Part shown: piece by piece, positions 54,911 through 62,297 of the stretch
How the letters are laid out: the number at the start of each line of letters is the position of its first letter
How positions within the stretch are numbered: position 1 is the first letter of the stretch
Source: Thioploca ingrica
GTDB lineage: Bacteria > Pseudomonadota > Gammaproteobacteria > Beggiatoales > Beggiatoaceae
NCBI GenBank assembly: GCA_000828835.1
Contig: AP014633.1
Coordinates: forward strand, 4,030,001 to 4,094,000
DNA length: 64,000 nt
Direction: 5' to 3'
Notes under the pieces: model-generated
Databases searched by the model: none
What the model was told of the DNA's origin: nothing
The model's input: the letters and a program-made list of their open reading frames with translations, nothing else
Made by a program: the position numbers and the translations under genes

Positions 54911-55052
54911 TTTAATACCGAATCTGGTTTGCTTTTCAATAAGCGTTTTTATATTCTAAAAAAAAGAAAGTGGGCAACTATTTTTCCGGGTTGTCCACCC
55001 CACTTAGCTTGGCTACCACTTGCTCCCTTCTAATCCCAAAAGAAAAAATAAT

Positions 55053-56312
55053 ATGCAACGTCGTCACTTACTTAATTTATTGGGTATATTAGGATTAAGC
55101 AGCCTATCTGCCTGTTCTTACAAATCATTGTCCAAATATTGGCCAGATAATCATCAATTTCTCAATCCTTGTTTAGACAGTCAACTGCCACTGCAATTAG
55201 CTCAGCATGAGGTAGTTTTATCTGCACTGGCAGGAATTGATACCACGCAAGTATGGGACAGCCATGTTCATTTATTAGGATTAGGAGATACACCCAGTGG
55301 TATTTGGATTAATCCGCACTCACGTCAATGGTTTAGATTGAAACCATATACGCAATTCCGTTTTTTTTTAAATGCTTCCTGCCCGGTATCTAATCGATCG
55401 GTAGATGAAGGCTATGTTGCCCGGTTGAAACAACTTTGTTGGGGACCAGGTTCACGTTTACTGCTGCTCGCCTTTGACTATAGCTATGATGAGCAAGGTA
55501 ATCGTTTAGAAGACCAAACCGCTTTTTATGTACCCAATCGCTATGCGGCTCAAATTCATCAGCAAGCGCCAGAGACTTTTGAATGGCTTGCTTCGGTTCA
55601 CCCGTATCGACCTGATTGTGTTGAGGCATTAGAAGAAGCTTTTTTAGCGGGTGCTCGCGGTGTGAAATGGTTACCACCCGCGATGGGGATGAATCCAGCC
55701 TCGCCCCGTTGTGATCGTTTTTACACCACTTTAGTCGCTTGGAATAAACCGTTATTATGTCATTGTGGTGATGAGCAGGCGGTGAGTGGCACACATACTC
55801 AGCATTACGGTAATCCCTTGACATTGAGACGCGCTTTAGATCAGGGAGTAAAAGTCGTTATGGCACACTGTAGCTCACTCGGAAGCAATCCGGATATCGA
55901 TAAGGGACCTCATGGATCGCCGGAGAGCAATTTTACTTTATTTGCGCGGTTAATGGATGAAACCCGTTATGAAAACTTACTCTTCGCGGATATTTCGGCA
56001 CTCACTCAGATCAATCGAGTAGGAAAAATTCTTGACACTGTCATAACTCGTCGCGATTGGCATCCACGCTTGCTTTATGGTTCTGATTATCCGCTACCTG
56101 GGGTTATGCCAGTGACTTCTTTAAAATTACTTCAAGAGAAACAGTATATTACTAGTGAACAAGCCAGCGTGTTAGCACGAGTGCGTCAACATAATTCCCT
56201 GCTGTTTGATTTTATTCTCCAGCGTCATCTACAAGTGCAAGGTCAACGTTTTAGTGTAGAAATTTTTCACCCACGCTCATTTTGGACTCATTCAAAAGCC
56301 GCTAATCGTTAA
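55053..56312 (+). CDS. Amidohydrolase-2 family lipoprotein
   Basis: A 419-residue metal-dependent hydrolase (PF04909-type barrel) anchored as a lipoprotein. The N-terminus MQRRHLLNLLGILGLSSLSAC has a twin Arg and a lipobox Cys21, so Tat export is possible. Metal or catalytic residues lie in WDSHVHLLG, LCHCGDE, MAHCSSLGSN and LLYGSDYPLPG. A TTG at 55020 would add 11 residues and is less likely. Substrate unknown; the family includes decarboxylases and lactonases. It stands alone between the LRR gene and an unrelated regulator-like gene. Confidence 0.82.
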   Translation: MQRRHLLNLLGILGLSSLSACSYKSLSKYWPDNHQFLNPCLDSQLPLQLAQHEVVLSALAGIDTTQVWDSHVHLLGLGDTPSGIWINPHSRQWFRLKPYTQFRFFLNASCPVSNRSVDEGYVARLKQLCWGPGSRLLLLAFDYSYDEQGNRLEDQTAFYVPNRYAAQIHQQAPETFEWLASVHPYRPDCVEALEEAFLAGARGVKWLPPAMGMNPASPRCDRFYTTLVAWNKPLLCHCGDEQAVSGTHTQHYGNPLTLRRALDQGVKVVMAHCSSLGSNPDIDKGPHGSPESNFTLFARLMDETRYENLLFADISALTQINRVGKILDTVITRRDWHPRLLYGSDYPLPGVMPVTSLKLLQEKQYITSEQASVLARVRQHNSLLFDFILQRHLQVQGQRFSVEIFHPRSFWTHSKAANR

Positions 56313-56418
56313 CTTAATCGGCTAAAATGATATGATTTGATAAAAATTTATCTTATTGACCTTGATCTAACTTATAATCATTTTAAAAAATGATGAGTGA
56401 GGAAAATTAAAGTCTAGT

Positions 56419-57549
56419 ATGAGCCAATTTTTGTGGATTGAGAGTACCACCTCTAACACCCTCAAAACCGATACGGTAAATATTTTTGGCAACTTCATTA
56501 ACCGCTCGGTTATTCCTGATAATCAGTTGCAACTACAACATATTCTTCGAGAATACGGTGTTTTTGTGGCGTTTACTTTTTTAGAAAGTTTAGAATTTAT
56601 TTACGATCCACACCAATTTTTTCAAATCGATTATGTCATTTTAGATCTAGAAATCCCGCTGCATTTGGGTTCAGAAAAAAATCCGATCTTAGTGAAAATA
56701 TTAAAAAATTATTATGACTATAAGCCGCAACCGAACAATCAAATCATCGATAACAATAACTTTGTAGCGGCTCAAGAAAGATTGATTCCCGTGACCGGTT
56801 ATCAATTGTATATCGAATTAGTTCGTGAACTGGGGTTTCCGAAGGAACATATTTTATTTTGCACTCATGATATTACTCAACAAGTCTCGATCCGAAGCAT
56901 TTTCAAACACGCCAAAATTGAATTACCTTTACTATTAGCTAAAACAAATAAAGCACAACTTCAGCTTTGGATCCAGAAAAAAAAGGAAAATAGTTATTCG
57001 ATACTAAGACGGGCTATTATTATGGGTTGTCAACACCTTCAAACGATACTCAAAGCTGAACCTCAAAATGCCATTCATAAGCTATTTAGAATTGATTATG
57101 ATTCATCTTTACCACCATTGACTCTTCAAGAGCTGAATAATTATTTAGCCACTTTACCAACCCTTTTGCCGTTACGTTGTCCAGCTAATCCGCCAGTTTT
57201 TTATAAATTATTTATTAAGCATCTGGCTTTAAAATGGGAGGATACTTACAAACTGGATAAAAAGTTACGCTTAACAACTCAGAATGAATATAATTTTAAT
57301 TGGATTAGAAAATGTGCCAAGAACTGGCTTAGTCATACAACTACCTTTAAGCAGTTTTCCGAACAAGATTTAGGTTTTTTCTTTTTGATCACGATGCGGG
57401 TGATGTTTAAGTTGACAGAAACGACACCGGCTTATGAACAGATGTTATTAAAGCTGTTTCAAAAACAACCCAACTATCCACAATACCAACTCCCTCAACC
57501 CCACTCCAAGTTGCATTCCACCCAGCCGATCTCTTCTGTAGATAATTAA
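56419..57549 (+). CDS. Degenerate receiver-domain protein of unknown output
   Basis: A 376-residue cytoplasmic protein. The first about 190 residues follow the receiver-domain pattern: FLWIES (strand 1, acidic pair reduced), DYVILDLEIP with phospho-acceptor-like Asp76, VTGYQLYIELVREL, HILFCTHD with Thr149, and LLLAKTNKAQL with Lys175. A 35-residue Asn-rich insert lies between strand 3 and helix 3 (about 86-121). The C-terminal half is helical and matches no family I know. No kinase adjoins. A phosphorylation or protein-docking role is inferred. Confidence 0.6.
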   Translation: MSQFLWIESTTSNTLKTDTVNIFGNFINRSVIPDNQLQLQHILREYGVFVAFTFLESLEFIYDPHQFFQIDYVILDLEIPLHLGSEKNPILVKILKNYYDYKPQPNNQIIDNNNFVAAQERLIPVTGYQLYIELVRELGFPKEHILFCTHDITQQVSIRSIFKHAKIELPLLLAKTNKAQLQLWIQKKKENSYSILRRAIIMGCQHLQTILKAEPQNAIHKLFRIDYDSSLPPLTLQELNNYLATLPTLLPLRCPANPPVFYKLFIKHLALKWEDTYKLDKKLRLTTQNEYNFNWIRKCAKNWLSHTTTFKQFSEQDLGFFFLITMRVMFKLTETTPAYEQMLLKLFQKQPNYPQYQLPQPHSKLHSTQPISSVDN

Positions 57550-57578
57550 CTTTGACCTTGCTTACATTTCTCTTCTCT

Positions 57579-57688
57579 CGTTCTCACGCAGAGCGTGGGA
57601 ATGCCTGTCTTGACGCTCCAGCGTCTGCTAACTGCACCGCACCGCTGGAGCGGTGCAATACGCATTCCCACGCTCCAGCGTGGGAATG
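57579..57688. repeat. Row of CGCTCCAGCG-core hairpins
   Basis: Four hairpins in series: TCTCACGCAGAGCGTGGGA (57581-57600), GACGCTCCAGCGTC (57612-57625), GCACCGCTGGAGCGGTGC (57639-57656) and CATTCCCACGCTCC with AGCGTGGGAATG (57663-57688). They share a CTCCAG core. They lie between the receiver-like gene and hisC, whose stops converge. Confidence 0.8.
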
Positions 57689-57818
57689 CATATTGGCGCA
57701 TACCTTAGCATTTTTCTTAATAAAATCTTTAGCAATTAACCTTTCTAGTAGTTTTGTTGGATATCTGATTTTATTTAATTATTTGATTTTGAATTATTTT
57801 TATGGGGTTGAATCAATT

Positions 57819-58922
57819 TTAAGTTAATATTTTCTTTAACGCCGCAATCAATTTTTGGTTTTCAGTTTCCGTTCCAATCGATATTCTCAAGTGTTGTGGC
57901 ATGCCATAATTACCCACGGGGCGAACAATAACCCCTTCACGCAGCAATTTTTCATAGATTTCACTGACGGGTCTACCGACATCAACACTGACAAAATTAC
58001 AAGCCGAATCAATATAAGGTAATTTCATTTCATCAAAGGCTTGAATCAGCTTTTGCATGCCCGCGAAATTAAAAGCGACACTTTTCTCAATATATTGATT
58101 ATCACTTAAAGCCGCTGTGGCCGCACTCAGTGCCAAACTATTCACATTAAAAGGTTGTCTCACTCGATTAAGCAAATGAGCTACTTCGGGATGTGAAATC
58201 GAATAACCGACTCTTAAGCCAGCTAAACCATAGGCTTTAGAAAAAGTACGCGTGATAATTAAATTAGGATAAAAAGCTAACCATTCTAAGGTGTTAGGAT
58301 ACACCGGGTTTTCAACGGCATATTCAAAATAGGCTTCATCTACGGTTACTAATACCGTTGCTGGAACCGTTTCTAAAAAATTTTTTAAACTACTTTGATT
58401 AATCCAAGTTCCGGTAGGATTATTCGGATTAGCAATGAATACTAAACGGGTATCTTCACGAATAGCTGCCTGCATGGCTACTAAATCATGTCCCCAATTT
58501 TTAGCCGGTGTCACGATCGCTTTAGCGCCAATCGCTTGGGTTACGATAGGATAAACGGCAAAAGCATATTCCGAGAACACCACCGATTGAGTTGGCGTGA
58601 CAAAAGCGCGCGCAATCAGTTCCAAAACATCATTAGAGCCATTGCCCAAAGTAATCATGTCCATTTCAATGCCATACTTTTGCGCCAACGCTTTTTTCAG
58701 GTTAAAGCCATTGCCATCCGGATAGCGGCTAATATCTTTTAAATTACTTCGTATCGCTTCCAACACTACCGGGCTTGGACCCAGAGGATTTTCATTGGAA
58801 GCTAATTTAATTACATTTTTAATCCCATATTCACGTTCTAATTCTTCAATGGGTTTCCCCGGTTGATAAGGATGTAATCCTTGGACGCCTGGGGTAGCCA
58901 GTTTAAAAATATCACAAGTCAT
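57819..58922 (-). CDS. hisC: Histidinol-phosphate aminotransferase
   Basis: PLP enzyme of 367 residues, normal length, that transaminates imidazole-acetol phosphate in histidine synthesis and can serve aromatic amino-acid synthesis. Visible: IKLASNENPLGPSP, the NPNNPTGTW substrate loop, VDEAYFEY, and the PLP Lys in TRTFSKAYGLAGLRVGYS (about residue 226). It lies 28 bp after pheA in the same operon. The same pheA-hisC order is seen in Pseudomonas, where the copy is called hisC2 (established), so a dual role is plausible. Confidence 0.95.
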   Translation of the reverse strand: MTCDIFKLATPGVQGLHPYQPGKPIEELEREYGIKNVIKLASNENPLGPSPVVLEAIRSNLKDISRYPDGNGFNLKKALAQKYGIEMDMITLGNGSNDVLELIARAFVTPTQSVVFSEYAFAVYPIVTQAIGAKAIVTPAKNWGHDLVAMQAAIREDTRLVFIANPNNPTGTWINQSSLKNFLETVPATVLVTVDEAYFEYAVENPVYPNTLEWLAFYPNLIITRTFSKAYGLAGLRVGYSISHPEVAHLLNRVRQPFNVNSLALSAATAALSDNQYIEKSVAFNFAGMQKLIQAFDEMKLPYIDSACNFVSVDVGRPVSEIYEKLLREGVIVRPVGNYGMPQHLRISIGTETENQKLIAALKKILT

Positions 58923-58950
58923 ATTAATTTAAAGTGCGGTATTTAAAGTT

Positions 58951-60036
58951 TTAGAGAATAGCACGAGGATAAGAACCCAAGTGTTTGATTAAGCCAGTAT
59001 ATTTTGCTAAGGTTTGTAACGCATTAACAATCGGGGCATCTTGAATATGTCCTTCAATATCAACAAAAAAGACATATTCCCATATTCCTTGTCGTGATGG
59101 TCTTGACTCAATCCGAGTCATATTAACCTGATTATGTGCAAAGGGTTCTAGTAAATCATATAACGCGCCCGGTTGATTAGGCGTAGACAATAATAGCGAG
59201 GTTTTATCGCCACCGGTTGGTGGTATTTCTTGTTGTCCCAGTACCGCAAAGCGAGTCGTATTGTTAATATTATCTTCAATGCGTGAAGCGATGATTCGTA
59301 ACTGATAGATATCAGCAGCCATTTGTCCCGCAATGGCTGCGGTACCCGCTTCATTAAAAGCACGCCGTGCGGCTTCGGCATTACTGTTGACCGCAATCCG
59401 TTCTACCTGAGGTAAGTGACTGTTTAGCCAGTGGTGACATTGCGCCAAGGATTGTTGGTGCGAATAAATCCGTTGAATTTGCTCTACTTTATCTACATTA
59501 GCAAGCAGATGATGATGAATCGGTAATTCGATTTCTCCACAAATTTTTAACGAAGTATTGATAAAACCGTCTAAAGTTTGATTAACCCCGCCTTCGGTTG
59601 AATTTTCTACCGGTACCACGCCGTAATTTGCGGTTTGAGCTTCAACTTCACGAAACACTTCTTCAATGGTTTGTAGGGGAATATTCTGAGCGGCGTGACC
59701 AAAATGTTTATACACGGCTGCTTGCGAATAAGTACCGGCTGGACCCAGAAACGCTATTTTCAGCGGTTGTTGTAAAGCTAAACAATCTGACATGATCTCG
59801 CGAAAAATCCGAGTCAGCGTTTCATTAGACAAGGGACCTTTATTACGAGCAATGACGTTACGTAAAACTTCAACTTCACGTTCCGGTCGATAAAATACCG
59901 GCTTGGTTTCTTGTGCATATTTCGCTTGAGCTACTTCGGTGGCGAGCCCAGCCCGTTGCGTAATCAGATTCTGAATCTTTTCATCTAATTCATCAATTTG
60001 AGCGCGAACAGTCGCTAAGTTATTAGTCGTAGACAT
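58951..60036 (-). CDS. pheA: Bifunctional chorismate mutase/prephenate dehydratase
   Basis: P-protein that makes phenylpyruvate from chorismate. The 361-residue protein has a chorismate mutase domain (about 1-90; VRAQIDELDEKIQNLITQRA, YRPEREVEVL), a prephenate dehydratase domain (about 92-272; IAFLGPAGTYSQAA, VVPVENSTEGGVNQTLD) and an ACT domain (about 280-355; ESRPSR near residue 310) for phenylalanine feedback. Normal length. The upstream gene serC of the usual operon is not present; rsmI lies 64 bp upstream instead. Confidence 0.96.
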   Translation of the reverse strand: MSTTNNLATVRAQIDELDEKIQNLITQRAGLATEVAQAKYAQETKPVFYRPEREVEVLRNVIARNKGPLSNETLTRIFREIMSDCLALQQPLKIAFLGPAGTYSQAAVYKHFGHAAQNIPLQTIEEVFREVEAQTANYGVVPVENSTEGGVNQTLDGFINTSLKICGEIELPIHHHLLANVDKVEQIQRIYSHQQSLAQCHHWLNSHLPQVERIAVNSNAEAARRAFNEAGTAAIAGQMAADIYQLRIIASRIEDNINNTTRFAVLGQQEIPPTGGDKTSLLLSTPNQPGALYDLLEPFAHNQVNMTRIESRPSRQGIWEYVFFVDIEGHIQDAPIVNALQTLAKYTGLIKHLGSYPRAIL

Positions 60037-60100
60037 TATCTTTAATAGCGTTGGTTAAGTTTAAGTCGTTTAAATAGCCAGTCGTTAATTAATCAAATCA

Positions 60101-60940
60101 TTATTTGCCTAAGCCAAAATTATATAAAGTATTTTTACTGATTCCAGTAATTTCACTGGTTAATTGAGCCGCTTGCTTCAGCGGTAAATCTTGGCGTAAT
60201 AAATTAAAAATTCGTTGCGTGTTCAGATCCAGTGTCTTAGTATCCAACGGCGGTGCGCCTTGGACCACGATGACAAATTCACCTTTTTGTCGCTCCGGTT
60301 GCGCACTTAACCAAGCAAAGATGTCTGCTAAAGTACTTCGGTAAACGGTTTCAAAGCATTTAGTTAATTCTTTAATGACAGCCGCTTGACGTTGTTCACC
60401 CCAAATCTGTTTCATATCTTGAATACAATCCAGAATTCGATGCGGTGCTTCGTAAAATACCAAAGTTCTTTGTTCTGGCGCTAAATGGTTGAGCTGTTGC
60501 TGACGTGCCGAAGCTTTCGCCGGCAAAAAACCTTCAAACACAAACCGATCTGCCGGAAAACCAGCCACAGACAAAGCACTCACGAGCGCACTCGGACCCG
60601 GAATCGGTACGACGGTAATCGCTTGAGTATGAGCCATTTCGAGCAAATAACGGCCGGGATCACTAATCAGCGGTGTTCCCGCATCACTAATTAACGCTAA
60701 GTTGTTACCCGTTTGTAAACGTTGTAACAAGATTGGCGTCATTTGGTGTTCATTATGTTCATGTAACGATTGTAACGGGGTGTTAATCCCAAAATGAGTC
60801 AACAAATGACGGCTATGACGGGTATCTTCTGCGACAATGAGGGTCACTTCACGCAAAACCGCTTGGGCACGTGGACTTAAATCTTGTAAATTACCAATGG
60901 GTGTTGCCACCACATAGAGGGTACCGCTTAGATTAGACAC
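60101..60940 (-). CDS. rsmI: 16S rRNA C1402 ribose 2'-O-methyltransferase
   Basis: SAM-dependent SPOUT-unrelated (tetrapyrrole-methylase fold) enzyme that methylates C1402 of 16S rRNA. 279 residues, normal length. Visible: TLYVVATPIGNLQDLSPRA at the start, VAEDTRHSRHLLTHFGI, ISDAGTPLISDPG, PGPSALVSALSVAGFP, and VFYEAPHRI. The Lys/Gln-rich C-terminus with the RQDLPLKQAAQL and NTLYN helix pair is typical. It probably starts the rsmI-pheA-hisC transcript. Confidence 0.96.
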   Translation of the reverse strand: MSNLSGTLYVVATPIGNLQDLSPRAQAVLREVTLIVAEDTRHSRHLLTHFGINTPLQSLHEHNEHQMTPILLQRLQTGNNLALISDAGTPLISDPGRYLLEMAHTQAITVVPIPGPSALVSALSVAGFPADRFVFEGFLPAKASARQQQLNHLAPEQRTLVFYEAPHRILDCIQDMKQIWGEQRQAAVIKELTKCFETVYRSTLADIFAWLSAQPERQKGEFVIVVQGAPPLDTKTLDLNTQRIFNLLRQDLPLKQAAQLTSEITGISKNTLYNFGLGK

Positions 60941-61153
60941 TTCACCGCTTCCTGAAAAGATATTTTTGTCATATTTCAGCTATGATGACTGTCATTGTCG
61001 TATTAATTACAATCACCGCTTGTATAAACTATTAAAAACTAAGATAATTAGTGTTGGCGTAGTCATTGCCCTATCCTGAGTCAAGTTTCTCCGATGACCA
61101 TTATCACCTCAAGCTGGTTAAGGAGAGACTCATATTCCATCTCCTGGTGGCGA

Positions 61154-61186
61154 GTCTTCTCGTTAGCTGCGATCTGGCGAGAAGAC
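61154..61186. repeat. GTCTTCTCG hairpin
   Basis: GTCTTCTCG (61154-61162) and CGAGAAGAC (61178-61186) pair perfectly. It lies in the 272-bp gap between rsmI and the deaminase gene, which otherwise shows nothing recognisable. No T-run on the minus strand, so a terminator role for the deaminase gene is uncertain. Confidence 0.6.
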
Positions 61187-61212
61187 CAATAGAATACCAC
61201 TGGTTTAATTGC

Positions 61213-61689
61213 TCAATAAAAAATTTTATCACTTTTAGCAATCCATTGCTCAAAAACCCACTTAGCCATATCATCGGGTAAATGGATAAAAGGTATCGTT
61301 CTCTGAGTGAGTAAAATCGCCATTTCTTGATAAATAAAATCATCATTAAAACCAATATGAGCGGCTTGTTGCTTCGTATTGGCATAATACACTTTCGCTA
61401 ATTTTGCCCAATAAATTGCGCCTAAACACATTGGACACGGTTCGCAACTCGTATAAATATCACAATCATGAAGTTGAAAGGTACTTAGCCGTTGACAAGC
61501 CTGGCGAATCGCAACGATTTCCGCATGTGCCGTTGGATCGTTAGTAGCGATTACCAAATTTTTTCCATAGGCAATAATTTGACCGTCTTTAACAATGACC
61601 GCACCGAAAGGCCCACCTTCATTGGTCGTGATATTCTCCCCAGCTAACTTAATAGCCTGTTCCATAAAATATTTTGCTTTATCTTCCAA
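61213..61689 (-). CDS. Guanine/cytosine-type nucleobase deaminase (GuaD-like)
   Basis: A 158-residue zinc deaminase of the CDA fold. Zinc motifs are HAE (residues 55-57) and EPCPMC (Cys85, Cys88). [55 protein letters not shown] and GFNDDFIYQEM match Bacillus-type guanine deaminase best, which gives xanthine and ammonia. A domain-swapped C-terminus is typical. It is clearly distinct from TadA at 24372, which lacks the FxxS/DDxxY region. Alone in its region. Confidence 0.85.
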   Translation of the reverse strand: MEDKAKYFMEQAIKLAGENITTNEGGPFGAVIVKDGQIIAYGKNLVIATNDPTAHAEIVAIRQACQRLSTFQLHDCDIYTSCEPCPMCLGAIYWAKLAKVYYANTKQQAAHIGFNDDFIYQEMAILLTQRTIPFIHLPDDMAKWVFEQWIAKSDKIFY

Positions 61690-62297
61690 ATCGTTAATCT
61701 CCCCAATTTTTTGCCTACATAGTTTTGTATCACGAATTAATTTATAATATGGCTACCTTATGATGTTCCGTCACGGTTTTTAAACAAGCAACCTTTATTT
61801 TACAGCACGACTCGACTAAGGGAATGCTTGCCGAGAAATGATACACGCGTTAGAATCCGTATTGGAATAAGTGGTTAGCTTTGCCACCTCGACCTAAAAT
61901 AAGTCAGAGGGCGAGTGGGTTATTGAATCATTGGAAGGTAATAGCAGCCGGTAGGGATCGGCTTGAAAATAGCTATCTGACTCACCTCACTCCATCAAGC
62001 CGGTTAGAACAGAGAGTCGGTGAAATCAGGTTAAGCTATGGTACCACTGGCGGAATAGAATGAGGGTGCTACCCAAGCCCCTCCCTTTCTATGCCGTTCG
62101 ATCATCAGTTTATCTCAATCGAGTTAGATAACCGGTGAACTTCAAACAAGAGAATACAGGCGAATAACGGTTTAGTACATCGCCTATTCGAAGGATCGAA
62201 GGGCCGGCTTAAGCAAAAAAACCAGCCCGAGCGACTGAAGCGTCTCAATCCGAGAGGGTTTTTTCGCTTCCGACCAAGCAAATATAGGAGGAATTTG
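61690..62297. other. 608-bp gap with possible structured leader
   Basis: No convincing gene: small open frames in it show no family pattern. It contains an 8-bp stem CGGCTTGA/TCAAGCCG (61959-61966 with 61995-62002), a GGGCCGG/CCAGCCC pair (62201-62207 with 62222-62228) and the AAAAAACC/GGTTTTTT stem described separately. It matches no riboswitch or housekeeping RNA that I know. Confidence 0.4.
62216..62264 (+). promoter_or_regulatory. Stem closed by AAAAAACC/GGTTTTTT, 34 bp before a start codon
   Basis: AAAAAACC (62216-62223) is the exact complement of 62257-62264 (GGTTTTTT), enclosing a 33-base loop with a short GAC/GTC hairpin. The T-run at its 3' side makes it look like an attenuator-type terminator upstream of the SH3b protein gene, whose ribosome site TAGGAGGA follows at 62286. 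It could instead be a terminator of an unseen upstream transcript. Confidence 0.45.

Noticed and set aside
61881-62063. 60-codon open frame
   Set aside because: No ribosome site and no family pattern; it overlaps stem-forming sequence.
61690-62297. Housekeeping RNA (RNase P, 6S, tmRNA, SRP) or group II intron piece
   Set aside because: Signature sequences of these RNAs and the domain V hairpin of group II introns are absent.
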